In this document: positions 54,389-63,751 of the stretch, piece by piece
Numbering within the stretch: the stretch's first letter is position 1
Layout of the letters: every line of letters begins with the position of its first letter
NCBI RefSeq assembly: GCF_003663885.1
Contig: NZ_RCCE01000005.1
Span: 310,001-374,000, forward strand
DNA: 64,000 nucleotides
DNA from: Litoreibacter meonggei
Lineage (GTDB): Bacteria > Pseudomonadota > Alphaproteobacteria > Rhodobacterales > Rhodobacteraceae
Direction: 5' to 3'
Program-made: the position numbers and the translations under genes
The notes under the pieces: generated by a model
Databases searched by the model: none
What the model saw: the letters and a program-made list of their open reading frames with translations, nothing else
Told to the model about the DNA's origin: nothing

Positions 54389-55608
54389 GGGCCTTCTTCC
54401 TTAACTGGCCGTTGAGACGCACGGCGGATCATCCCCCCGAAGTTGCGGACAATGTCTGATACCGAAGCGCGGCGGGCCATCGTCCAGAGCCCCATGCCAC
54501 GATAGCGCGGGAATGGACGGCCCATAAGCCAAAGCGCAGCTAAGCGTGCCAGCAGGACACGCCTGCGCCGCGTCTGGCCGGGCTGAACGTCGGCAAGTGC
54601 GGTTAAGTCGTAGGGGGACAGATCAAGATGTCCCGATAGTTGCGCTGCCTTTACTCGTGAATGCCCCTCTTGGGTACGACACAGCACGAGGCTTTGTCCG
54701 GGCTGGTCGTCGAAGCTGGGATAGCCATGGGCGTCTGATTGCCACGCATCTGCGAACACAACATCTGCAAAAACACCGCTGCCGTCTGCGCAGAGCTTGC
54801 ACCGGTGCTGCACTCTTTTGGAAAGAGTTGCGCCCCAACTTTCTTCATAACTGATGCTGCGCTGCGTTCCGTCCTTCAGCGTTGCAGTTGCACGACCCGG
54901 CCAACCTTCGGCACGGTGCTGGAATTGCGCCACATCTGAGGGCTTCACGCTCATGTGGCGAAGGATGTCTTGGCCGCCCTGAACAGACGGAACCCCAGCG
55001 CAGAAGAAAGACACTAATATAGGCACCATCCGCGCGATTTCGACATCCTCTTGGCGCAGGGCATAAAGCGCCGACACGTCACACGGCTTGCCAACGAATG
55101 CGAAGCGGCGCGCACCACCACGTAGACTGTCGAGGATATCCAACGGGCTCGACGGTGCGTAACGTGACCCCGCCGCCCCGCGTATGTCACGGATGCTTGT
55201 TGAAACCGTGGTTACATTTGCCAGCGGATTTAACGGGTCGGCGGTCACATGGATCACCCCATCGACTTGCTGGGATTTAATCAGCGATATCAGAAAACCG
55301 GACAAAGCGCCGCCTGATGCTGCCCGATGGCGCAAAGCCTTATTGTTGGAAAATCCGATCTCGGCGGAAACATATGGCCCCCAGATTGGATCCAATTTGC
55401 GCCCGCGTCGCAGGCTTTCCTGTCCCACGCTCGGGCAGATACGCGATAGCTTGAACTGCTCTGACGGATGCAATTCGCGGGAAAATCGTGGGCGCAAGAA
55501 GCCGTCTTTGTCGGTTTCCATGCGGGCAGCAGAAGGGGCAACCGCCGCGCAGCCGCCGCAACCTGCGCAGAGGCCTTCGGCCAAGATCTTTGAAATATCG
55601 TGGGGCAA
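54382..55608 (-). CDS. Coenzyme F420 hydrogenase/dehydrogenase beta-subunit-like (FrhB) protein
   Basis: A 408-residue protein with an N-terminal cysteine-rich motif LCAGCGGCAAVAP and the FrhB C-terminal domain (KRVQHRCKLCADGSGVFADVVFADAW). In polysaccharide loci this family is paired with pyruvyl transferases and its reaction is unknown; the organism is not expected to make F420. The typical [4Fe-4S] fourth cysteine is replaced (AVAP rather than AVCP), so the cluster may be incomplete. It is directly upstream of the pyruvyl transferase with a seven-base overlap. Confidence 0.85.
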   Translation of the reverse strand: MPHDISKILAEGLCAGCGGCAAVAPSAARMETDKDGFLRPRFSRELHPSEQFKLSRICPSVGQESLRRGRKLDPIWGPYVSAEIGFSNNKALRHRAASGGALSGFLISLIKSQQVDGVIHVTADPLNPLANVTTVSTSIRDIRGAAGSRYAPSSPLDILDSLRGGARRFAFVGKPCDVSALYALRQEDVEIARMVPILVSFFCAGVPSVQGGQDILRHMSVKPSDVAQFQHRAEGWPGRATATLKDGTQRSISYEESWGATLSKRVQHRCKLCADGSGVFADVVFADAWQSDAHGYPSFDDQPGQSLVLCRTQEGHSRVKAAQLSGHLDLSPYDLTALADVQPGQTRRRRVLLARLAALWLMGRPFPRYRGMGLWTMARRASVSDIVRNFGGMIRRASQRPVKEEGPC

Positions 55609-55701
55609 GTCGGGCCAGCTTTCGTGATTTCAGAAACGCATTTACCACTCGTTAAACACCACAGTGGTTAATGGGCCGTAAACTTAAACTGGAGCGCCCA
55701 C

Positions 55702-57009
55702 TTGATCCGCATCACAACCTTGCTGTCAGGCCATGGTCTCGCAGCGCTTTCGACTTTGGCGCGCAATCTTGTGCTGGCGCGCATTTTGGGACCACAGGAC
55801 TATGGCGTGGCAGTGGCATTGGTTGTTGTCATTGCTGCGGCGGAGCTGACGACGACTTTAGGCCTGCCTCAACAGATTGTTAGCCACAAACATGGCGCAG
55901 GCCGCCAATTTCAAGCGACACTTCACACCGTGCAGATCGCAAGAGGATTACTGGGCGCTGGCATCATATTGCTGACTGCAACTCCGCTTGCCAACGTGCT
56001 GGGTGCACCCGATGCGGCCCCGATACTAAGAACCGCGGCCTTGGTCCCAACTATTTTAGGCTTTATCCATCTCGATCCGTTCCGCGCACAACGCCATCGG
56101 CGTCATCTGCCGCAAATCTTAGTACTTGCCGTTCCTCCGATGGTTTGTGTCTTAGCAATTTGGCCAATGTCAGGATGGCAAGACGGACCTAGCCTCATGC
56201 TGGACCTGCTACTGGTACAGGCATTTATGAGCGTCGCAATCTCACATTTGATTGCCGTGCGACCCTATCGTCTGAAGTTCCACATGAGCCAGATTCAGCA
56301 AGTCTTGCGATATGGTCTTCCGCTCGCCGCCAATGGCATCCTCATGTTCGCGGTTCTCCACGCCGAAAAACTGATCGCCGGGGCCGGATTGGGGTTGGTT
56401 GAAATGGGCGTGCTGGCCATGGGCTTCACGCTAACGCTGACCCCCGCGTTAATCATGGCGCGCAGCTTTCAGGCTTTTTACCTGCCCAAGCTGCGCAATG
56501 AGCGCGAGCAGGTCTTGGGGTTGGCGATGATGCTGGGCGCGTCACTTTCCGTAGTGTTGACCACGCTGGTGCCCTTATGTCTTCCCGTCTTGGGGGCGGG
56601 CTTTGGCGGGTTGGCAGAGCTCATCCCCATTCTAAGTTGCCTTGCCGCGCTGCGCCTGCCTAAATCCGCATTGGCGACCGTAGCACTTGCCGAAGGGTGC
56701 ACCAATTTGCCGGCTGTTGCGAACCTTCCCAGAGTGCTGGGCACCCCGTTAGTCTGGCTAGCCCTTGGTTGGGGTGGCGATGTCAAAACTTTATTGGTCA
56801 TCGCGACAACGGCCGAAGTCGCAGGGGTAGGACTGGGCATCTTGATCTCCCGCACCAAGCAACTTCCAGTTCGGGCAACCGCAATCGCCGCGCTTGTTGG
56901 TGTGCTTGTCTTGTCTGGACAGCATGGGTTAGCGATCTTCGCATGTGGCATAGGATGGATGCTATATGCGTTCAGTCCGACCCCGTTTCTAACGCGTCGC
57001 ACCACATGA
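55702..57009 (+). CDS. Oligosaccharide flippase (Wzx/MATE type)
   Basis: A 435-residue membrane protein with about 12 hydrophobic segments, family of polysaccharide-repeat flippases. N-terminal part LARNLVLARILGPQDYGVAVALVVV is typical of Wzx-like proteins. TTG start at 55702, with GGAG seven bases upstream. The stop overlaps the sulfotransferase start (ATGA). Codon use looks less GC-rich than in the housekeeping genes, as is common for polysaccharide loci. Confidence 0.87.
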   Translation: MIRITTLLSGHGLAALSTLARNLVLARILGPQDYGVAVALVVVIAAAELTTTLGLPQQIVSHKHGAGRQFQATLHTVQIARGLLGAGIILLTATPLANVLGAPDAAPILRTAALVPTILGFIHLDPFRAQRHRRHLPQILVLAVPPMVCVLAIWPMSGWQDGPSLMLDLLLVQAFMSVAISHLIAVRPYRLKFHMSQIQQVLRYGLPLAANGILMFAVLHAEKLIAGAGLGLVEMGVLAMGFTLTLTPALIMARSFQAFYLPKLRNEREQVLGLAMMLGASLSVVLTTLVPLCLPVLGAGFGGLAELIPILSCLAALRLPKSALATVALAEGCTNLPAVANLPRVLGTPLVWLALGWGGDVKTLLVIATTAEVAGVGLGILISRTKQLPVRATAIAALVGVLVLSGQHGLAIFACGIGWMLYAFSPTPFLTRRTT

Positions 57010-57905
57010 CGTTGGCAATCCATATCGGCTATCACAAAACTGCCACGACGTGGTTGCAACAACGTGTCTTTGTGCCGGAGATGGGTTTCGCCCCTTTGCT
57101 GGATCACAGTGAGGTCGATCGTCTGATTATCCGGCCGCATGATCTGGATTTCGAACCTGAACCGGCGCGTCAGGTGCTTACGGACCGACGGAAGGACGCA
57201 CCTTCTACTGCCTGTGCTGTCGTGTCTTCGGAAAACTTGTCCGGACATCCGTTTTATGGCGGACGCCAAAGCGCAGCACTTGCACGGCGACTACAAAGCG
57301 TGGCCCCCGACGCGCACATTATTGTCACCGTTAGATCGCAGGAAACCATGCTGCCCTCGGTCTATCTGCAATACTTGCAACGCGGTGGTACATTGAGTCA
57401 TCAGGAATTTTTCGCTGGCGCTAGGGGATATGGATATCCGGCATTTGAGCTGGAGCATTTCTGCTATGATCGTCTGGTTTCGCTTTATCAGTGCCTGTTC
57501 GATTTCGTTCACGTTATAACGTATGAACAGTTGGCCAATGCACCGAACCAAGCGTTTTTGGATCTAGCCAAATCACTCGATCATCCGATACCGGCAATTT
57601 CGAAAACTGGGGCGAAGCGGGTTTCCGCATCGTTGCCGCAAGCAGTTGTGCCGCTGCTGCGTAGGGTTAACCAAACCCGCAAGTCTACGTTGAATCCAGC
57701 CCCCGCGGTTGCTCTATCGCGGGAGCCGGGCTGGATGTATCGCGCTCTGACTGCGAGCGCGAAGCTGCGTGTGGCAAAGCCGCTGTTGAAAGCCCGCCCC
57801 ATCGATGCCTACGTGAGTGAATGTTTCAAGAGCGCATTCACCGACAGTAACCAACGGTTGGGCCAAATTACGGGCGGGCATTTGGATCTGTCGGCATACC
57901 CCTAG
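57006..57905 (+). CDS. Sulfotransferase family protein
   Basis: A 299-residue PAPS-dependent sulfotransferase. The 5'-phosphosulfate-binding loop is HIGYHKTATTWLQQ near the N-terminus, and IIVTVRSQETMLPS supplies the 3'-phosphate-binding Arg and Ser. Frame extends far upstream but the ATG at 57006 overlaps the flippase stop and starts the conserved part. Suggests the exported polysaccharide is sulfated. The stop overlaps the convergent 743-residue gene by four bases. Confidence 0.85.
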   Translation: MTLAIHIGYHKTATTWLQQRVFVPEMGFAPLLDHSEVDRLIIRPHDLDFEPEPARQVLTDRRKDAPSTACAVVSSENLSGHPFYGGRQSAALARRLQSVAPDAHIIVTVRSQETMLPSVYLQYLQRGGTLSHQEFFAGARGYGYPAFELEHFCYDRLVSLYQCLFDFVHVITYEQLANAPNQAFLDLAKSLDHPIPAISKTGAKRVSASLPQAVVPLLRRVNQTRKSTLNPAPAVALSREPGWMYRALTASAKLRVAKPLLKARPIDAYVSECFKSAFTDSNQRLGQITGGHLDLSAYP

Positions 57906-60133
57906 GTCGCGTCAGCGCCGAGTTTCCACGGATCGGCATTCACCATAGCGGACGGGCCACCCAAAGACTTATATGCCCCACCAGCGGGATCGCTGCTGTC
58001 ACTGTTGGCACTTTTCCAAACGGTGAGTTGGTGGATCGTGCCTTCGACCTGATAAGATCCGCTAGCCGTCGCCAAGAGCAGTAAAATCCGGTTAGTCGGT
58101 AGTAAGCCGGAACCAGGAATAAATACCTCGCTCATCACTTGAACCCCATCCAGCCATATCCGCACAAAACCTGCACTCATGTCGACTGACAGCACAATAC
58201 GGGACCGCACAAGGTCGGTCATAACCCCCGATGCTGTTTGCACGTTGTTAACCTTCACCGCCCCGTCAGCGTCCCGGACACGAACGCGCAGACTACCGCT
58301 GGGGAGAACCTCTAGCTTCAAGTAGTTTCCTGTCGTCGTCATCAAAGTACGAGACCCCGAGGATGGCACAATCATCGCTACATCCAAAGCCAGCTGAATG
58401 CTGCTGACACCCGGCCCGAGCGTGACCGTATCCCTGAAATGAGGTCCGGACGGGCCAGCAACAAAGCTGGGCGCCGACGCGACCAGTGTGTTGGCCAAGA
58501 CGGTAGCGGATGGAAGTGGGCGCACGCCGATGCCATCAATCCGCTCCGCACCTACATCCACGATGGGCCAGTTCTTGTAGGTCTGGGCGTAAAGGTCTTC
58601 AGGGAATTTCACAGCGCCGGTCGCGCCACCTTCGCCAAAACTGATAACATCGGTTGCGCCAAACAACCCTGTTTCCGCGAAAATGCGCACGCGACCTTGG
58701 ACAAGCTCGGCCCGCGAGGCGGGTACTCCGTTGATCTGCCAACCAAACACATCGGTCCAATGCTCAAAACCCACCCCCAAGGCTGTTTCATTGCGTGCCT
58801 CGCGTAACGTGGTGATAGGCCCGGCGCTGGACCACACCTCGACATAAGAGCCGGACGGCTCCCATATGCACATGTCAAACTCTGGAATACTCCAACCGGT
58901 TAGCCCGCTGGATTGCAGGATTGCGTGAGCTGTCAGTCTTGAATACATCGCTGCCCCGTCGTCGTGATCGCCAGCAGGGTGGCTTTGATCGATCCAACCG
59001 CCTGATCCATCAGCCTCCCCGTTGCGGTAGGCCAACGGCTCCAGCCCAGATGGTAGGAACCAAGTCCCAGCATGCACATTGCCGACCATATTGCGCCACG
59101 CCACCCGCGCGTCTTGCTTGTTGCTAAGATTTTCCTGCATGGCACCCAACGCCGTAACGGTCGCGTTTTGCATGTCTTCGGTAATGTCGAAGCGGTGCGG
59201 TCCGAACGGCACCCAGCGCGTGTGGGCAGGATCGTAAAGTTCGCCAAACCAATGATCCGCGGTGTAGCTGCCACTTGCGCCGTAGCTGATCTGTGCCGGG
59301 AATCCGATCGGGCTGCCGTTCAACAGCTTGCCAGTGAACAGTGGAAATAACGCATCGTCATAGTTTTCTGCCAGCGCACCGGCGGAGGCGAACCACGACA
59401 CCACCGGGAGGCCGACATGCTGACCATCGGCTGTCGCAAACGCATGCAGAGCCGCATCGTCTAGCCAGCTTCGGCCTGTGTTGCTGTCATCCACCAGCTC
59501 TCGGAAACCTGTTCCAGAAACCGCATGAAACACGATGGCAACCTTGTCATCGGGGCGCTCTGCCAGAAACACATTTGCCATTGCCGCAAGCGCGGCTGTG
59601 TGCGGGTCATCATCGGTGAGGTGCTTAATGACAGGAGCGCCGTCCATCCAGATGGTCTGCATCATGTCGTCAGCCAAAAGCTGCTCGGGCGGAATTTTAT
59701 CATGAGCCAAAGAGCGGATACGCACCACCTCAGACTGTCCCCAAAGCGCCACCACATGGCCCACACCGAAACGATTGGCACCAAGGGCGCGGGTGACCGG
59801 CTCAGATTTGATGCGCACCTCCGGTCTGATCCAGTTTGCGCGACGTGAATGGCTGGCGGTGGCCCGCCAGTTGCCACCTGTTGGAATATCCGCAACATCT
59901 GCCCAGTTGGTGGCGGTGCCATCCTCACACAGGAACCTTAATTGCACGGTTTCGCCTTCGGTACCCGATCCACTTAGAGGAATTTCCGCAGTATCACGCC
60001 CGAACGCTGCGCCGCTGTCAAACAAGGTCCGGTCGCGCGAAAACGGGTTGAGCGTGATATGTGTCAGCGCAACAAACGGGGTGGCGTCCGGTACCTTTAG
60101 TTGCCTCACAGTCAGTCCAAGAAGTATCGTCAT
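57902..60133 (-). CDS. Large SGNH-esterase-like/LamG-like protein, possible spike or fibre
   Basis: A 743-residue protein of unknown role. An N-terminal beta-rich part (1-120) is followed by an SGNH-hydrolase domain: nucleophile Ser134 in LWGQSEV, and Asp382/His385 in WIDQSHPAGDHDDG. The C-terminal part (about 560-720) reads as a LamG/concanavalin-like sandwich (LRVRVRDADGAVKVNN, FVRIWLDGVQVMSEVF). There is no signal peptide or membrane segment, unlike a secreted enzyme, which fits a virion- or GTA-type structural protein that binds and deacetylates polysaccharide. It sits inside a polysaccharide locus, 5 kb from the spike-base homologue. Function is inference. Confidence 0.65.
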   Translation of the reverse strand: MTILLGLTVRQLKVPDATPFVALTHITLNPFSRDRTLFDSGAAFGRDTAEIPLSGSGTEGETVQLRFLCEDGTATNWADVADIPTGGNWRATASHSRRANWIRPEVRIKSEPVTRALGANRFGVGHVVALWGQSEVVRIRSLAHDKIPPEQLLADDMMQTIWMDGAPVIKHLTDDDPHTAALAAMANVFLAERPDDKVAIVFHAVSGTGFRELVDDSNTGRSWLDDAALHAFATADGQHVGLPVVSWFASAGALAENYDDALFPLFTGKLLNGSPIGFPAQISYGASGSYTADHWFGELYDPAHTRWVPFGPHRFDITEDMQNATVTALGAMQENLSNKQDARVAWRNMVGNVHAGTWFLPSGLEPLAYRNGEADGSGGWIDQSHPAGDHDDGAAMYSRLTAHAILQSSGLTGWSIPEFDMCIWEPSGSYVEVWSSAGPITTLREARNETALGVGFEHWTDVFGWQINGVPASRAELVQGRVRIFAETGLFGATDVISFGEGGATGAVKFPEDLYAQTYKNWPIVDVGAERIDGIGVRPLPSATVLANTLVASAPSFVAGPSGPHFRDTVTLGPGVSSIQLALDVAMIVPSSGSRTLMTTTGNYLKLEVLPSGSLRVRVRDADGAVKVNNVQTASGVMTDLVRSRIVLSVDMSAGFVRIWLDGVQVMSEVFIPGSGLLPTNRILLLLATASGSYQVEGTIHQLTVWKSANSDSSDPAGGAYKSLGGPSAMVNADPWKLGADAT

Positions 60134-60325
60134 CTAGCAGCCTTTCCCGCGCATCCGCCAGAAAACGGGGGCAAGAGGCCGAACCAACAGGTGCAGCAGA
60201 GCGCCCCCATCAGGTGCGAAGCGTCTCTTAAATGTGGTTTACAGGCCAAAACCGCCTGTCATCGCATCGCCATTAGTACAGAACGCAGGGGTGTTGCGCG
60301 CGGACGGCGGCAGCGGACGCACCCG

Positions 60326-60901
60326 CTAGGTAAGGCCAGCCTGCGCCAGTCGTGCTTCACGGGTGTCCGCGTCGTTCAGTCGCCCGAAGAGGCCAGTTGC
60401 GATATCTTGTCTGATAACTCGAGCAGGATTTCCGGCAACCAGACAATGTGCCGGCACATCCTTTGTCACAATCGCACCCGCCGCAACGATTGACCCGTCG
60501 CCAACTCTGATACCGGGCAACACCACCGACCGCGCGCCGATAAAGCAATTTCGTCCGACCCAAGTGTGCAGATAAAGACCTCGTGTTCGGTCGTGGGTTA
60601 GGATGCAAGCCTCGAACGCGACGTAACTTGTCTCACCGATGTGAACTCCGATGGGAAAGGTTCGGTCCAGCCGCGCGGATAAGGAAAACTCCGCGCTTGG
60701 ATGAATATTCATGCCGAACAGGTGTGTGTACATCATCCGCTTGATACCAACCAGCGCGGAACGAAGAAGCCGAAGCCTGTTCAGACCCCGTCGCTTTGCT
60801 TTTTCAGGCAAGGCGCTCGAGATCTGAACCGAGTTTTCCAAGGCTGCGCCTGCGCTTTGGCAGGGCCGGACTGGGGACTCGTCGCATATGAGGTCGTCCA
60901 T
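60326..60901 (-). CDS. Left-handed beta-helix acyltransferase (WcaF/LbetaH type)
   Basis: A 191-residue hexapeptide-repeat acetyltransferase. The repeats are visible in [74 protein letters not shown]. Acetylates a sugar of the polysaccharide. The ATG at 60901 with GGAGAG upstream is preferred to one 21 bases earlier. Divergent from the ligase/polymerase gene. Confidence 0.88.
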   Translation of the reverse strand: MDDLICDESPVRPCQSAGAALENSVQISSALPEKAKRRGLNRLRLLRSALVGIKRMMYTHLFGMNIHPSAEFSLSARLDRTFPIGVHIGETSYVAFEACILTHDRTRGLYLHTWVGRNCFIGARSVVLPGIRVGDGSIVAAGAIVTKDVPAHCLVAGNPARVIRQDIATGLFGRLNDADTREARLAQAGLT

Positions 60902-61077
60902 GCGATATTTCTCTCCATCCACGCAATTGCCCCTTTATTGGGGCGGGGTCTCAAGGACCTGCAATCATTTAGCTAAAACTCTATGAATCTTTGGTTAATT
61001 CGTGATGAAGAAACACGTTAACCAGTCGTTATCCAATCCGACGCATCCTGTGCCTGTCCTACAAAAGTAAGCCGCAC

Positions 61078-62376
61078 ATGCCACGTCGAAGCCTCGCACG
61101 TCCCGACAACAAACTGTCCCCTCTTGTGGTCCTCTATATCGTGGCGGTTGCACTACCGGTGCGCTATTCTATCGGGTCGCTACAAATGACTGGCTTGCGT
61201 ACATTTCTGGCGCTCGTGTTTATCCCATTACTACTAGGCTACTGCCGAAACCGCCCAACGAAAGGCCTGTCCACCGATATTCTGTTCATGCTGTTCGCTT
61301 GCTGGGCAATGGTGGCCTTCGCCCAAACTTCCCCGGCTCATGTAGTCGAAAACAGCGGCGCACTAGTGTTGGAACTGTTGGGCGGCTTTCTGATTGCACG
61401 TAACTTCGTACGCAGCGCCCACCAATTCCGCGCGACGATCAAGGTGATCCTAATAACAGTTCTGCTGTCCCTACCGCTGGCTTTGGTCGAGAGCATCACA
61501 GGGCATCCGCCGCTGATCATGCTGGTAGATTCAATACCAGGTCTTACCTCTGTCGTGCCCATTTCAATCGAGCCACGATTAGGCCTAGAGCGTGCACAGG
61601 TCCTGTTCGCGCATCCCATCCACTACGGGTTGTTCACTTCCACGCTGACATCGCTGGTATTTGTCGGGATGGTCGGTTCTTGGTCATTATGGACTCGAAC
61701 CTTCGGATTGGGCGTCGCGATATTCGCCAGCTTCCTTGCCCTTTCAAGTGGCGCATTTCTGTCGGTGCTGCTGCAGGTGTTCCTAATCATCTGGGCGCTC
61801 GTCTTTCCACTGAGGCGTAAGCGCTGGCTTCTACTGGCGGCTCTTTGTGTTCTCGCTTACGTCACTGTGGATTTGATTTCCAACAGGACGCCCGTGCGGG
61901 TCTTCTTCAGCTACGCCACCTTTTCAGCCCACAATGCCTATTGGCGCGGAATCATATTCGAGTGGGGTATGCTTAATGTCTGGCAAAACCCGTTATTTGG
62001 GATCGGATTAAACGACTGGAGTCGGCCGGATTTCATGCGATCCGACAGCATGGACAATTTCTGGTTAGTTCTCGCAGTCAGGTACGGGGTGCCGGGGTTT
62101 GTGTTGTTCGCCTGCGCCTATATTTTCGGCCTTTTTAGGGTCGCATACGCAGCCTTGCCAGCAGAGTTTCAGGCCATTCGGCTAGCTTGGGTGGTCTGCT
62201 TCATAGGCCTGACCTTTACGCTCTGTACCGTTCATATCTGGACGTCGATCTATTCCTTCGTGTTCTTCTTGTTCGGGGCGGGATTATGGTTGCTGGATCC
62301 GGTCACAACATCTGGAAAGGCGCGACCCAAGCGCGCTACACCCCTATTCACCCGCTTTGCATCGGCACCCGTATGA
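61078..62376 (+). CDS. O-antigen ligase/polymerase (Wzy/WaaL-like) family protein
   Basis: A 432-residue inner-membrane protein with about 11 hydrophobic segments and a long extracytoplasmic loop between segments in the second half (WRGIIFEWGMLNVWQNPLFGIGLNDW, typical of O-antigen ligase/polymerase proteins). Polymerises or ligates the repeat units. The stop overlaps the GT2 start (ATGA), making an operon. Confidence 0.85.
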   Translation: MPRRSLARPDNKLSPLVVLYIVAVALPVRYSIGSLQMTGLRTFLALVFIPLLLGYCRNRPTKGLSTDILFMLFACWAMVAFAQTSPAHVVENSGALVLELLGGFLIARNFVRSAHQFRATIKVILITVLLSLPLALVESITGHPPLIMLVDSIPGLTSVVPISIEPRLGLERAQVLFAHPIHYGLFTSTLTSLVFVGMVGSWSLWTRTFGLGVAIFASFLALSSGAFLSVLLQVFLIIWALVFPLRRKRWLLLAALCVLAYVTVDLISNRTPVRVFFSYATFSAHNAYWRGIIFEWGMLNVWQNPLFGIGLNDWSRPDFMRSDSMDNFWLVLAVRYGVPGFVLFACAYIFGLFRVAYAALPAEFQAIRLAWVVCFIGLTFTLCTVHIWTSIYSFVFFLFGAGLWLLDPVTTSGKARPKRATPLFTRFASAPV

Positions 62377-63332
62377 CCGCCGTCATGGGATGCATAATCG
62401 TCACCTACAACTCGGCCGGCTATATCCTCGATTGCCTTCAAAGCCTTGCTGAAGCGAACGGCGTGGCACTGAAGTTAGTTCTTGTGGACAATGCATCATG
62501 CGATGCCACGGTGCGGGTAATCGAAGAATGGACCTCACGGAATAATCTTGAGCTTTCTCTCATCCAAACATCGAAAAACGTAGGCTTCGCGGCCGGGGTG
62601 AATTTGGGCCTAACGCAGCTGCTTAAGGATCCAACTTTAGACAGGTTCTGGATACTCAACCCCGATTGTACCGTACCGCCACGTACCCCTGCCGCGTTGG
62701 CCTCCAAGCCGCTTCCATTCGCGTTATTGGGTGGTCGAATTGTGTACCAAAAGCCCATGTCACAGATTCAAATAGACGGGGGTCGGGTCAACTCGTGGAC
62801 AGGGGCGACCCAAAACATCAATATCGGGAAAAATCCGGCGACTACCCCGCTGCCAGACACGGCAGCCCTCGACTTCATTTCTGGTGCCAGCATGGTAGCG
62901 TCGCGTGAGTTCGTGCAGCAGGCAGGCCTCATGCCGGAGCAGTATTTCCTGTATTACGAGGAGGTCGATTGGGCCCAAAAACGTGGGGAGCTCCCGCTGA
63001 CCATTTGTGAGGACGCAACTGTTTACCACAGTGCGGGTGCTTCTATCGGTTCGCCAACGCTTAGCCGCGGACCGTCTCCTGTTTCCGCATATTTCAAACA
63101 CCGCGCGCGGATGATGTTTATGGCCAAACACCACCCCTTGCGACTGCCGGTTGCGTATCTTTTCGGATGGGGAAAAGTACTTCAACACGCTCTACGCAGC
63201 CAAATCGCACCCATTCCAGCCATACTAAGAGCCTTGCACGGACTCCCAGCAAGCAGGAAGATCAGCGCGGCGGTTGGGTCTGGAGGTCACGCCGCGACGA
63301 AGCTCTTGATCCGATGGACTAGGCGGTCGTAA
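62373..63332 (+). CDS. Glycosyltransferase family 2 protein
   Basis: A 319-residue GT-A transferase of the rhamnosyltransferase-like branch: CIIVTYNSAGYILDCLQSL at the N-terminus, VDNASCDATV, NVGFAAGVNLGL, and the metal site NPDCTV; acceptor region FLYYEEVDWAQK. The upstream frame from 62187 is unsupported; the ATG at 62373 overlaps the previous stop. The C-terminal end overlaps the convergent gene by 46 bases. Confidence 0.9.
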   Translation: MTAVMGCIIVTYNSAGYILDCLQSLAEANGVALKLVLVDNASCDATVRVIEEWTSRNNLELSLIQTSKNVGFAAGVNLGLTQLLKDPTLDRFWILNPDCTVPPRTPAALASKPLPFALLGGRIVYQKPMSQIQIDGGRVNSWTGATQNINIGKNPATTPLPDTAALDFISGASMVASREFVQQAGLMPEQYFLYYEEVDWAQKRGELPLTICEDATVYHSAGASIGSPTLSRGPSPVSAYFKHRARMMFMAKHHPLRLPVAYLFGWGKVLQHALRSQIAPIPAILRALHGLPASRKISAAVGSGGHAATKLLIRWTRRS

Positions 63333-63751
63333 CGCGGATTGCGCTCTGACACAGGCGGCTCAATAGTCTGATCCAAGAGGCTCGAAATTTCGCTAACCTC
63401 CCAAGCAACACGCAGGCCGGTCTGCCCTTCGAACGCAGCGGCCGTCGCAAGTTGATGATCGTTACGGTGTTCCCCTAGACGTGCGTGGCGCGGCACTAGG
63501 ATAATAGGTCGATCAACAGACTTTGCCGCAATAATAGAGCCTATTCCAGCATGGGAAACCACAACTCTCGCGCGTTCAATGAAGGTCGAAAACTGCTCGC
63601 TCGAAAGTGATCTATAGGCTTCGCATCCGAGGGGCTTGCTCGCGTCACCTGTCTGCAAGACGACGCGCTCTTCGTGGGTTTTGGCCCATTCTATCATGTG
63701 TCCAATCAGGCGCGGAAACGGCAGTTGCGTGCCTACGGTAACAAAAATCAA
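63287..63751 (-). CDS. PssE-like (Alg13-type) glycosyltransferase subunit
   Basis: A 154-residue catalytic subunit that pairs with an Alg14/PssD partner. Conserved start LIFVTVGTQLPFPRLIGHM and the UDP-binding VVSHAGIGSIIAAKSVDRPIILVPRHARLGEHRNDHQ near the C-terminus. TTG start at 63751, which overlaps the stop of the upstream PssD-like gene (TTGA). The listed upstream frame is the wrong one. Likely transfers a sugar from UDP-glucuronate or similar. Confidence 0.85.
   Translation of the reverse strand: MIFVTVGTQLPFPRLIGHMIEWAKTHEERVVLQTGDASKPLGCEAYRSLSSEQFSTFIERARVVVSHAGIGSIIAAKSVDRPIILVPRHARLGEHRNDHQLATAAAFEGQTGLRVAWEVSEISSLLDQTIEPPVSERNPRYDRLVHRIKSFVAA

Noticed and set aside
52894-60133. 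An integrated prophage or complete GTA cluster
   Set aside because: Only a spike-base homologue and one possible fibre-like protein were seen; no capsid, portal, terminase, tail or integrase gene is present.
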